A stretch of DNA of 64,000 nt from Circinella umbellata (Eukaryota > Mucoromycota > Mucoromycetes > Mucorales > Lichtheimiaceae): NCBI GenBank assembly GCA_025093555.1, contig JAIWNF010000008.1:620001-684000 (forward strand). The letters run 5' to 3'. The notes under the pieces were generated by a model. That model had not been told where the DNA came from. It did no database searches and saw nothing but the letters and a program-made list of their open reading frames with translations. Below, piece after piece: positions 48,491 through 60,388 of this stretch. Within the stretch, counting starts at the first letter, position 1, and each line of letters starts with the position of its first letter. Position numbers and translations under genes: made by a program.

Positions 48491-50996
48491 TTAAAATGCT
48501 TTATATTCAGTTCTTCTTGGTTGTGTGGATGAAGAGAACTATGTGGAAAAATAAAAAGAAAGGTTAAAACTTGTTTTCTAAATTTATACAAGTAGCTTTA
48601 AGATTCTTATCATACCTGAGATGAAAGAGTAGTAGTAGTAGTTGGTATTTGGTCAAAAAGATTAGAACAACCCATAAGATCATGACCAGAAATCTGACAC
48701 ACATCACAAAACGGTGTTTCATCGTCTAAATGTCTTTGCAATAAGTTACTGTTTCGTGATAATGATGTTAATGTAGGTGGAATAGGTGGAACGGAGGCTG
48801 TGGGTGGAGGTCGACAGGGTAGTGAAGGTGGTGGTTTCGTTAACGTACTACTTGGTGTCGATATTGAAGTAGAAGTAGAAGTAGAAGATGCTAGACTCCG
48901 TATGGATGGCATTGTTGACATTGTTGTTAATGTGGTTGTTTGTGTCATCTTTCTTCGTCGACCTGCAGTCGATCCCTGATGTTCTGTCAACAAACGACGT
49001 ACGACTCGACGTTCGTGATCAAGTGCTTCTAATAGATCGACTTCCTTGAAAAGTTTGGCTTCAATCAAACTTTCAAGCTCGGAAATATCTCGGTTCAATA
49101 TATTGATATGTTTACGATACTTTTCAGATTCTAGAACTCGCTCTTGTTGCATGGAATTCAGCATACTTTTTGCTTCATTCAACTGTACCTGCAGCTGCTG
49201 TTCAGGGATAGAAGCAAGACCCACCGGAGTAGGTGGTAACGCCTTGATGCGATCTTGTAAGAGTTGGTATTCCAATTGTGATTGCTTAAGCGCCTCCTGC
49301 ATTGCCTGACTTTCTTGTTTGAGTTGTTTGTTTTCTGTTTGCGTGGTTGCGTTGTTTGTTTCCAAATCATTTTCAAGTTGCGATACTTTTTCTCGTAATC
49401 GATCATTTTCGCGTTCGATCGATTGATGTGTGGTCTTTTCATGTTCCAATGCTTGTTGTAATTGTTTGATTTCTTTTTGACTTTGTTGTTCTTTTTTATG
49501 ATGTTCTTCAATCAACTGAGGTCGTTCTACTTGGGTATATTCAGATACTACAGTTTCTGCATCTTCTTTGGATAGTTTCAATCGATCTCGTTCATTTTCA
49601 AGAGCTTGGATCCGTGCATGTGCTTGTGCTAATTTGGCTGTATGTCGTTTCATACTGGTTTCATGTTTTGATGTTGTACATTCATAAAGTTCAATGGTCT
49701 CCATGCCTGCACGCTTTAATTCTTCAACCGTCTGTTCCAATTCTTTCACTCTACACTTGTATGATAAGGTAATTTCTGTATTACTATTTAATGCGGCCGT
49801 CAGTTCCAAAAGTTTGGTTTCGAGATCAGTGCGAACGTGCTCGTGTTCTTTACAGTGAAGACATTCACGTATATGAGTTGCAGGAACAAGGTCGATTTCC
49901 TTTTTTGATGCAGTAGTAACAGTAGAAGATGATGAAGAAAGGGAACGATTGTCAACCCTATCTGTACTATTGGATAAGAGATGGAATTTATCTTCATCCT
50001 GGTGCATAACAGGGGCACTCATATCTAACCCTTCATGCAATGTCGTTGGGGTCATTTCAGGTGAAGGGATACCACTCGCTTTAGGTGACACGGAGAGTGG
50101 ATGTCGAGGTCGTTGTTGATGTTGATTGATATATTGTTGTTGGTGCTGTTGATGGAATAATTGTTGATGTTCCTGTTGCTGATGTTGACGAGCTGTATTA
50201 ATACATGGTAAAGATGTTTGTTTTGCAAGTGCTTTTTTCTTTCGTAAGTTGGGTGAGGACGGTGATGCTGGATTACTATGTTGGTATTGTTGATGTTGTG
50301 TACGACATGTAACCTTACTTGATAACACAAAAATTCCAGTTTTTGGTGGGCAGTTGAAATATCGCGTGCTATATATAAATGATAATAATTGTAAGATTTT
50401 ATATATATATTTTCAGGTGATACATAAATAAAAAAAAGGGGGGATAAGTGAGTGAGCGAGGGAAGAGAAAAGATCGAGATTCGTTTATTATTATTTTATC
50501 TTTACCTATCCACTGAACCATCATTTTTACCAGAACCTGGTTGATCTAATTCAATACCGGCCCAAATGCCTGGTTTAAAATGCGTTGTTCCCAAGAATCG
50601 TAAAGTACCTTTTAATTTTCTTGATTCAACCATAACACGTTGACCTACACATAAATTTGCTGGTGACTGTTGTTCATGAACAGAAGGTAATGAACTACGA
50701 GGAGTGGAAAGGGTTGTTTGTATAGAACTCGTATTGGATGATATTGAAAAGCGAGGCGCTGAATTATGAATAGGTGTATCCATAAACTCATCATCGCCAG
50801 AGGAATCAGACATTCGTGAACGAGAAGATTGCATACGAGTTGTTGATTTAGAAACAGTCACTGGTGTTGGTAAACGGTACTGATGTCGACTTTTTAAAAA
50901 ATCGTGTGATGCTTGTCTTGCAAGTCTCATTGTTCGAATGGTTTCACTATTGCTTCGAGTAGTAATTAGGGTCGGACTGTCCGGTATTCTTGACAT
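48491..50996 (-). CDS. CAP-Gly microtubule plus-end tracking protein (CLIP-170/Bik1-like)
   Basis: Three exons (50506-50996, 48616-50368, 48491-48538) encode about 763 aa with consistent phase. ATG is at 50996 and TAA at 48493-48491. One CAP-Gly domain (about residues 117-185) spans the first intron: [36 protein letters not shown] (156-162) and, after splicing, [13 protein letters not shown]. The GKNDG motif binds C-terminal EEY/F tails. A basic Ser-rich segment follows, then a long coiled coil (about residues 310-600), a Ser/Thr/Pro linker and a CCHC zinc knuckle [14 protein letters not shown] (about 718-731). The final 48-nt exon adds a tail ending KAF, an aromatic C-terminus like those of CLIP-170 (ETF) and Bik1 (QQF). 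Without splicing, the frame would end two codons later. The role by family is plus-end tracking and dynein/kinesin targeting; Bik1 has a single CAP-Gly like this protein. Confidence 0.92.
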
Positions 50997-52424
50997 TGAG
51001 GAAAAGAAGGAAAAAGAAAAGTGAAAGAAAGATAGGGGGAAGAAAAGAACATAGACACGAAAAAATCAAAAGAAAAAAAAAAAACTATAAGGCACAAAGT
51101 AAAAAAAAAAAAAAAAAAATAGCTAAAAGGAGTATTTAGGTGTGCAAGCTATTATACAAATAAATTATCGTTCATAAAATAAAAGGCATAACCTAAAAAA
51201 ACCACACTACTTTCTTTCGTTTCTGCTCGCATGTCATGCATTCTAATTGAGCTTTCCTTTTGTGGTGTAACGCCCAAAATTTCTTTGTCTGTTGTGGTGT
51301 TTACATACATAGATGATCGTTGGTAAAAATGAATCATTTATTTAATTTTTGTAAATAAAATATAATTACAAGCAGTAGTATTAACTCATTTTATGATGTG
51401 TGTAAAAAAAAAAAAGTCCTTATTAATTATACCATAGTAATTATATTTTTTAAATGACAAGTCTGTACTACTCGCTTTTTTTCCATTTGGGGTTTAGATA
51501 AGAAACAATTGATGGAGCCAAAAAAAAAAGTGATTCTCTCCATGACAACAAACAATTCTTTTATTTATTTTTCTGTCGCCCAAGCAACTTTAATAACCAT
51601 AACAACAAGAATAACTTTACATTTTTTTTTCTTTGTTTTATTATTTAAAATAAAATGGATTAAAAAAGGAGTCTTTTTATATAATTATCATTTGGGGGAT
51701 ATGAGAGGAGTTTTTATTATTCATTTTTTGGGGGGGGATGTTAAGGAGTGTGTGTGTGTTGTTGGTGGGGGGGTCTAGGTATTGATTTAGGCGAAAAAAG
51801 GGATTTTATTCAAGCGAAAAGGAAATCAGTCCACCCTATATATATAAAAAATTAGAAGTGGTGTCGGTGTTTTTCCTCTTAAAAAAAAAAAAGTCTGTGT
51901 GGGACAATTAACTTTGATTGGTTCTGAAAGATTTTTCTTTTAATAAATAAAACCCTAGGTGAAAAAAAAAAAGAGTTTTTCTCTTCTTTTTCTTTCTAAC
52001 TTCACCTCACTTTTTTACCTTTATAACAATTATATGTTGATACCGAAGATATAATATCAAAAAAAACCCTTTTTTATAATCCTTATCAACATATTTTCTC
52101 GTCTCTCTCACTCCCGTCTTCTTTTACGCTACAAAAAACTTTTATAAAAAAAAAAACCTCACAAAAAAAAAGCTTCATTTTTTTCCCTTTTTTATATTAT
52201 TCTTTTGTTTTCATATTCATAACACATATTCTCTTTCTTATACATAGTTTTTTTTTTCCCTTTTTTGTTTTTTGTTTTTTTAATACTCTTTTTATTTTAA
52301 ATACGCTTTTTATTTTATATTTCGTCTCCTCAAACTTCAACTCAACCCCCCCTTCTCTCAAACAACTTTATTACTCTCTCTCTCTCCTCTTTTAATTCTC
52401 TTTTACTCAATTTAAGAAAAAAAG
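50997..52424. promoter_or_regulatory. divergent intergenic promoter region
   Basis: The 1.4 kb between divergently transcribed CAP-Gly and PNRC-like genes. Upstream of the CAP-Gly start the DNA is A/G-rich on the + strand. The 500 bases before 52425 are strongly C/T-rich on the + strand (a pyrimidine-rich leader, for example around 52080-52130 and 52375-52400), as is common before highly expressed fungal genes. No individual factor site is claimed. Confidence 0.5.
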
Positions 52425-53555
52425 ATGGCAAACAACAATAACAACAAAGCTCTTATCCCACGTCCAAAGAATAACAATCTTGCAAAATTGCCAGTTGCAA
52501 AGCCTGTCTCCCATCTTTCATCTACCAACAAGACTCAGACAATGCCTTCTAAGCAATCTCAACAACCTCAACAACCTCAACCTCAACAACAACGCAATAA
52601 CTATACTGGCAATAAGAAAAAAAATAATAACAAGAATAAGAATGCCCCAGTACAACAACAAGCTACTGTAGTAGATTCGTCGCAGGCGAAACAATTTGCC
52701 AATAAAAAGCAAGATTGGAAAAATAATAATAATAACATTATCAATAACAAGCCATCCAAGTATAACAACAACCCCTCCTCTTCTCACCGTCCAAATAATC
52801 AACAATATCAACAACGTCGTCAACAAGTGATGCCCGTCAAAGCTCGTCGAGTAGAACGTAAAAAGGACATCGTATCGATGCAAGATGCTTTACGCAAGTC
52901 TCAAGTTGATCTTTTGAGCACAAGTCCAGTGTCCAGCTCTGGTGAGTCCGAAAATGATTCGGATAGTGGCTTCCAAAGGTATTTAGTATTTCTATTATTA
53001 TTTACAAATTCTTTTGATATCCTCTTTTCCACATTATTTTTCTTTACCTCGTCTCCCTCCCCTCCCCTCTTTCTCTTCCATCACCTTTACCATCCCTTCA
53101 TAAAAAAAATCCCTTGGCATGAGGAAAACCTCTTTTCTCTCCCTATTATACCATTATTCATGAAAATTCTTTTTTGAATAACACAAAAAAACTTATTTCT
53201 TTTTTTATAAAAAAAAAGCCGCCGACGCAATCGTCGTGCTAGCAACGACGGTGGTCAAGTGTATTGTGGTCCTTGCTTTAGCAATGCACCCGCTCCTAGT
53301 GCCTTACCTATGCCACCTGCTTTATCCTCTCACAATCCTGATCACGACGGCATGTTTATGATGGATGATTTACAACAACAGTCCAAGGAATTGATGAGTC
53401 TTTTGATGCCTAGCCATCGTATCCAAAATCCATCGATGACGACGATGGCCATGAACTCGAATATTCCTCCAAGAATGCAAACTGCACATAGTTTGGACAA
53501 CGACCTTTCCGAGATCCAACGTGGTTTACGATCCATGCTCAAAATGTCTTCGTAA
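52425..53555 (+). CDS. PNRC/EDC1-like mRNA decapping coactivator
   Basis: Two exons, 52425-52978 and 53219-53555, joined in phase 2 across a 240-nt intron (long for this window), encode about 296 aa. The first exon is Asn/Gln/Lys-rich and disordered, with a basic KARRVERKK patch. After splicing, a basic RRRNRRAS stretch precedes YCGPCFSNAPAPSALPMPPA, which resembles the PNRC/EDC1 signature (Y-x-G-x-x-F-x-x-x-P-x-P-S-x-L-P-x-P-P). In that family the LPxPP motif docks on the EVH1 domain of Dcp1 and helps activate Dcp2. The C-terminus has two short helices (DDLQQQSKELMSLLMP and LDNDLSEIQRGLRSMLKM), the first resembling the short helix after the motif in fungal relatives. The likely role is in cytoplasmic mRNA decay. 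The assignment rests on one motif, so a moderate level of certainty is appropriate. Confidence 0.72.
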
Positions 53556-56500
53556 TAGTGGGGGCCCCCTTTTTCATTATATCCCCCATTACTATTTTTA
53601 ACACTTCTTTTTTTCTCTTTCTAATCTTCTCTATTATTCTTTTTATTTCCTTTTCTTTTTTCAAACCTGACACAAACTGTTTTTTGATTCCATTTTTATT
53701 CATATGAATTGGGCCCTCCCTTCACGAACATATACTCCAATCGAACATAACGACATAACATCATATAATTCTACAACAACAACTCAACAACAACAACTCA
53801 ACAATCCAACCTTTCTTTGTAAAAAGTTTGTTTTTTTATTCTGTTTTTTCTTTTTATTACTTTGGGTTTTATTTGTGAAGGTATTTTCCAATTGAGGAAA
53901 TGCTTTCTTTTTTTTCGGTTTGTGCTCTCTCCCCCCCTTCTATTTTTTTTTCTACCCTTCACCCTTTCGTTTGTATTATATTTTTTCTTCGTCTTTTTTT
54001 TCTTTATTTTCAATTTGAATTGTACACATATTTTAGAGAACATTCAAGTCCTGTTATATGTTTAAGGACGTTCTCCAAAGTGACAATTCTTCCCTTTTTT
54101 TTTTTTTTACTTTTATCACATTTACAAACAACTTTAGTATCGATTCATCATCCCCCCCAACCGCTATAATCAGTTTTAATTTTTTTTCTCGGCTGGGAAA
54201 AAAAAAATCATACGAAAAACGAACGAATCATCAGTTACGAAACCCACAAGACCTTTTTGGCTTTCTTTGTTTCAAAGCCATTTCAACAATAACCTCCATC
54301 ATCTCTTTTTTTACTCAATCGCCACATCATTTCGTAAAACGTTGTGTTAACGAGACTATTTTTCACACACACACACACACTTCTCGATATCTCTATTTTC
54401 ACTTCTAACTCGATTCTTCTTCTCTCTCTTTTTTATTATTATATATTTTCACCAAATCTCTTTCCCCCCCCCATTTCCCCCTTTATCCCTTTTCGTCAAT
54501 TTCCCCTACTCCCCTATACTTTCCCCCCCAAATTAAAAAAATAAAAGACCTCATCCCAAGTTTTTGGTGCTGAGATGAAAAAAAAACATTGGTTCTTATA
54601 ATATATACATAATTGCATAAATAATTTGAATGGATTATTTAAAACTATGTTTATTTTGGGTAAACAATTTCTTTCCCTCGTTGTTTTTTTCTTTTTGTAC
54701 AACAAATAATAAAAGAAAATCTCAAAAAACATTTAAAAGCTTCTTTGTATCGATTTATGGGGGTCCATATGACATTGCTGATCATTTTTTAACAACTCAT
54801 AAAACTGAACTTGGGGTCGATCTAAAAAAGCAAAAAAAAAAAAAACAAAACTGAATAACTCCCACACTAAAGGTTTTTGGAGGTTTCCATGCTTTTAAAT
54901 TTATATTTAGTTCACGTTTCCTCTTGATAAATAATTGAGTCCGTCCCCCGCCGCCGCCGCTTATTTGTGGGTGCCACGTTTGAAACGATTGATGTCATTT
55001 TTTTTTCGAGTCAAACATTAACGTACATCATAGCAAATTTTTACACCGATCTCTTTTAACCATCATACCCCCCCCCAAATCACCCTTCCAATTAATTTAC
55101 CCAATCCTTATCAATAATATTTGACTGACGTATCTAAGTTTTCTTCTTTTCCCATTCTCAGTCCAAGTTATCACTTTTTGTCATTATGAGTCTAAAATAA
55201 GTCAAATGGTTCTTACAAAGACTTCATTGTACGACTTTGAATCAAAAACATGTTAAAAACTAAAAATGTATATCGTGTTATATGAACTGTTACTAAATTA
55301 AGCTTATGTGTGAAAAGTTTCAGAAAAGCTAGAATATAAAGTAAAAAACATGTGGGAGAGAAGGATGTCACACAAAAAATTATATGTCGAATCTGAGAAC
55401 AAATTCCCATTATTACTTATCATTAAAAATAGTGAATGAATGCATTAAAATTAATTTGATCTTACTATTGATGAATTTTATATATAGACTTGGTTCTATT
55501 TCTTTAAATAAGTAAGTCTTTATTATTCTACAGAATTTCAAAACAGAAGCATTGGTATTTTATAATCATTATGAATGCTTTAGCGTATTTGAATAATAAT
55601 AATAAAAAAAAAAAGGTGTTTCATCCTAAAACATTACGATGTCCGATATATGGATGTGAGCTGATATAATTTTTGGTATACGGGCGCAGATCCAAACAAG
55701 CTGCCATCCAATTTTTTTTTCACTTTTGGGGGCTGCATTAAAAAAGCAAGACACATGCTTAACATTACATTTTACTCGCGCACATGTATATAATTATGGT
55801 CACATTGGAATAGCACATAACGTACAACTTGGATCGCCATGATGATCTTTTGCCATCTTTTTAATGATCGCCTGAAAAAAAAAAAATTATAAAGATTGAT
55901 GCGCTATCTGATTCGCTACTCAAGATAAGAAAAATTAACCGCGCAAGTAGCCTTCGTAGAGTAGCTTACTAAGAGCACTCAGCCAATGAGAGCAGAAAGC
56001 CTCAAGTGGTCTACTTGGCGTAATTCAGCCAATGGGAGACCTTAAAAAATTCAGGGTCGAATCTTACATGACTGAAACAGTTGTACAGTTTGTCAACGCG
56101 GCTACCACTTTATCTCAATCATTCAAAATGCCATTACTTGAACGCCCATGAAGGTAACACGTTCAGAAAAAAAAATTGATACAGTTAATGGCACTTACTG
56201 TAATACTACCATACATAGTTACGATCAAGAATCTGGATTTTTTAAATAGATTAAAGACGTTCATTTTAAAGTAAGCTACTACATTAAAATTATCACAAAA
56301 AACGTTCGATTCTGATTAGTTTACAATACGAACCGCAGTGGTGTTGATAAAGCATCTTTTCCATTTGCAGGTGAACAAGCACTGCGTGAAAAGTGATCAT
56401 CCCTCGGCGTCCAGTGCAGTAATATTAATACAAGCAACTATTGAAATTCTAACAATAATTTTAAGCATGTAAAATATTTACAATGCTTGTCCTGGATGCC

Positions 56501-56707
56501 TTTTGTCGTTCGGTTGAATTCACTTCTATTCAACAAAACCACCTACAAGGTACAACATACACACATCTTTTATATGAAAAATTAAAAAGAAAGACGAATT
56601 CCTTTTTTATAGTTCCAACTGAACCAGATTTATTTTTAAGATAGCGGGAGACCTGGTGGGAAGCCAATCAAGTAAAAATGGTCAAACATAAAAATCATAT
56701 AACTAGC
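53556..56707. other. 3.1 kb intergenic region
   Basis: The first kilobase is extremely pyrimidine-rich on the + strand (T/C runs, a (CA)n run at 54364-54381) and produces spurious long frames. From 55.9 to 56.6 kb base composition is more balanced. Two CAGCCAATG-type motifs (55979 and 56027) and a short protein-like stretch near 56341-56470 (+) occur there, but I cannot build a gene. Confidence 0.45.
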
Positions 56708-57327
56708 CACCACGGCTAAAAAATTGCTTATAGGTTATGAAACGCCAAGATGCTTCTCTATGACTATGCATGAAAAAAAAACACAACCATTCATTTTTAT
56801 GGAAATAAATCCATGAATCTCTATTACAAAAATTAACGAATCTGAGTGATAATGTATGACTTTGAATGATCTATGAGTATGAATAAAAATGCATGCTTTG
56901 TAAATATGAGTGATAATCTGTGAAATTGCATACTTATACTCTTATACTCTGTAATACCAGGATCGTTTGACGACAAGTAGTATTCCCACACACTTCTGCT
57001 ACTACTTCTCTCAATATCTCTATAGTTAATGACCCGCAAAAAGAAAATTTTATTATTGAAAGTGCCTATCATAATATAGTAGAAGTACAGTATCATGTAT
57101 GTGGTCGTAAAGTATAATATATATTATTAAAAAACTAGGTGCTGAAAGTCCATGAATCTGCATGAATCTATTGCTTATTACTTTGTGAATATATATGAAT
57201 ATCTATAATTCTCGTTGATCTATGAATCTCCATGAAAAGTGACACGTTTCATAGAAATTCATGTCGTTAGTGATCATGCAGATTCATGCAAATCCATTCA
57301 TTTTTATTACTCATTTTAGCCGTGGTG
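56708..57327. mobile_element. 620-bp MITE-like element, 14-bp TIRs
   Basis: CACCACGGCTAAAA at 56708-56721 is the exact reverse complement of TTTTAGCCGTGGTG at 57314-57327. The interior has no long frame but is packed with CATGAATC/GATTCATG-type words on both strands, close to both ends (for example near 56811, 57151, 57162, 57222 and 57280). Subterminal repeats of that kind are transposase-binding sites in hAT- and Mutator-like families. I see no clean target-site duplication (flanks ACTAGC and TACAGA), so the exact ends may extend a little. Confidence 0.7.
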
Positions 57328-57493
57328 TACAGATGGAAAAAAATCAAGGCGATGAGTAAATCCAACAGACTCTATGAATGCAAAATAGACGAGCGATCAA
57401 GAATTTTGGATTGGAAGCCATTTATTTTGGAGGATGAAGTTGAAGACTAGCAAAAATAATTCATATATTCACGGACAACCACAAAATATTGCG

Positions 57494-57588
<95 letters not shown>

Positions 57589-57867
57589 GATATCTCACAC
57601 CAGCAATTGTATTCATACACCACAATACAATTTTAGAACAAGCCCATACTGTGAATTACTCGCATTTAAAAAGTATGTGGAAATAAACGGAGCGCAGTTA
57701 ATGTTGTTAAATACGTCTAGGCGCTCGAAACCTTACCTACCCTTGGAATTATTGCAATTGATGGTTGGATTGATCCTTGTAAATCAAAGCGAAGCGCTGT
57801 TAGTTAATGGGATCGAGTCGTATTCTCGATCTCCATCCGTAGATGCACATTTGTTATATCAATGAAA
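57328..57867 (+). pseudogene. frameshifted gene relic with long TCA run
   Basis: Right after the MITE end one frame reads MSKSNRLYECKIDERSRILD then WKPFILEDEVED and stops (about 57348-57450). Another frame (57434-57865) continues with HGQPQN, a poly-Ser run and TSPYCELLAFKKYVEINGAQ and LELLQLMVGLILVNQSEALL, ending at TGA 57863-57865. Both parts look like real protein but lie in different frames with no splice sites that would join them. I read this as a decayed gene, possibly from a multicopy family, whose 5' part is missing or displaced by the MITE. I do not recognise the family. The second half alone might still be expressed. Confidence 0.45.
57494..57588 (+). repeat. (TCA)n trinucleotide run
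   Basis: About 31 perfect TCA units (95 bases). Read in the + frames it gives poly-Ser or poly-His; it sits inside the relic described above. Confidence 0.97.
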
Positions 57868-58098
57868 TTTGAATAAATAGAAAGAGACGTTAAGTCAATG
57901 AGACCCAAAAGAACAAAAGTAAACTCAGGTTTATTAAATTAAATATTCTCTCTATTTATATTAAATTATTATCATCGGTGAAATATATCAATATGAATAT
58001 ACGAGTATATGGGGTCTTTCTATGTGTAATGACTGTGTAAATTATAAATGATATTTAGATTAGACTTGGTGCAGTTGACAATATGGTATAGCACAATA

Positions 58099-58423
58099 GG
58101 GTGTCTCAAACATCAAAATTTGTTGCAAACAGATATTCGCAGCGGAATCTGAACGTGGCCGATCAGAGAAGAAATCGCTTGGAAGAACTTTGAGACCCTC
58201 TTGCTGTAAGATTAGAAAAAATGATGTACGTTATAATAAAAGTCATCCAATGTATTTTTTTTATGTATAAACTCATAACAATATACTTATACACATAGAA
58301 TATCTTTATACTTAAAAAAGCAGTTCTTTTTATGCGCATATTCGTGAAATTCATGCTCTTTTTACACAGATTTTTGAAAAGTACGAATATTTGAAAATCT
58401 GCTGATTGATGTTCGAGACACCC
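58099..58423. mobile_element. 325-bp Tc1/mariner-type MITE with TA flanks
   Basis: GGGTGTCTCAAACATCA (58099-58115) pairs with TGATGTTCGAGACACCC (58407-58423) as terminal inverted repeats with one mismatch in 17. A TA dinucleotide flanks both ends (58097-58098 and 58424-58425), the target duplication of Tc1/mariner elements. The interior lacks a transposase frame and has no further strong symmetry. It lies about 170 bp downstream of the MSH3 stop codon, in its 3' flank. Confidence 0.8.
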
Positions 58424-58591
58424 TAATGATCCCGACCACACGGATAAACCTGTCAAAAAGGATAAATCTGTTGATGTTTCATTTTATCTTCCATCTATGA
58501 CAATATAATAAAGTTAGTATTAGTAGGCACACTGAGAAATAATCATATTGTACTGGTAATGTTAATTTTATTATTTTGCATGTTTTTTTTT

Positions 58592-60324
58592 TCATTCTTT
58601 TTTGAGATATTTGCGTAATTGTTGAACATATTTTTCAGGATCTGTCAATGCACGCATTAAAGTTTGTTTTCTGATTTTTGAATTTACACTCGTTTCCATC
58701 TCTGCAGCTTTCAGTTTAGCTACTTGTAATATATTTTTTGGTATATCTGCTAATCGAGCTACGTTGATACTAAATAATTGTAAATTTCTCTCTATAAATT
58801 AGTTTATCCGTTTCTTTCCCCCCCCCTCTCTCTCTCTCTCGCTTTTTTCATCTTCAACATTATACACACACACACTGTTCCTTAACATTTTCCCTGCACC
58901 TTCCCTTCCACCTTGCTAATTTCCTTATTTACCCGTAACTGCGAATCGAGATCCCTTGCACTAATTTATACAGAAAAATAACATTCGGCAAATCTAATAT
59001 AATTGGAATAAGTTATCTTCTTTTCCTTGTATTTGTCCATTAAATATCTTTTTTCCATCATTTAATTCATATAATTGTTTTGTTTTTACCGTCATCATTA
59101 TCTTCAATATAATTCATATATCCGTTGGTTGTAGTATCCGGAAACTCATCTGCCAATTCTGCAAGGGATGGATAATGTGTAACAAATAATGTAATGGATT
59201 GAATCTAATGATAGAAAAAAAAAATTCATATCCAGAAAAAAAAATCAATAAATAGATATATATTATTATAATACAAATGTGCACCTCATATATCCATACA
59301 CACGTGCATGTAAAACATTTCCACTTGATTGGCGCAACATACCTCTGTAATGAAATGACGAAGTACTGCATACGCTATTGCCATACCATCATGGGTTGAA
59401 GTACCACGACCTAACTCATCCAAGATTACCAACGAACGTGGAGTTGCTTGTCGCATAATATCCGAAGTCTCATGCAATTCAACCATAAACGTACTTTCCC
59501 CTGCCAACATATTATCCAATGCACCCATGCGAGTATATACTGCATCAAGGATACCTAACTCAGCCGATTCAGCAGGTACATAGGATCCAATTTGACCCAT
59601 GATAGCAATCAGTGCGACTTGACGAATATATGAACTTTTACCTATATATATACATATATATTAGAAAATATATATAAAAAATAATAATAATAATAAAAAT
59701 ATGTATTCATTGTATACGTAAACAATAGTGTATTTATTATTACCTCCCATATTTGGACCTGTTAGAATCATGGTCCTTTTCTTATTCATATCGAAATCAA
59801 TGTCATTAGGAACATAGGAAGAATCGGATGGTAGAAATTTTTCTACCATCGGATGTCGTCCATTGACTACTTTGAGTTGTGCATGATCTGAAAAACTAGG
59901 TTTGACATAATCAGGTTGCTGTGCTACAGTTGCCAAGGAAAATAAACAGTCTAATTGAGCTAATCCAAGGACAACATCACGAAATGTTTCATATTTTTCT
60001 GTCACTTGACTAATATATACACATGCATAAATTAAAAAAATGCCAATGAATTTTTTTTTTTCTGATTTTTTTTTTATTACCTTAAAAAAGTACGATACGC
60101 ATTTTCAAATGCGATATTTAATAGTTCTCGATACCGTTCACGTTCTTTAAGTTTTGTAATGAGCCATGGAGAATGAAACCGAGATGCTGCCTTGGTTCCA
60201 TTAATTTTGATCCATTCTCGAGGTACTTTTTTTGTTAGTGTGTTTTTCACTTCGAGCAAGTACTAAGAATTAATAAAATCACATTTTTAACAATAAGAAC
60301 CATCATTTTTGTTTTTCGCTATAC

Positions 60325-60388
<64 letters not shown>

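Noticed and set aside
49179..49511. 110-codon minus frame inside the CAP-Gly gene
   Set aside because: It is a shadow of the coiled-coil coding frame, which carries the conserved domains.
53798..54544. Several overlapping long frames after the PNRC-like gene
   Set aside because: They arise from T/C homopolymer DNA, encode Phe/Lys/Ser runs in all frames and have no splice or homology support.
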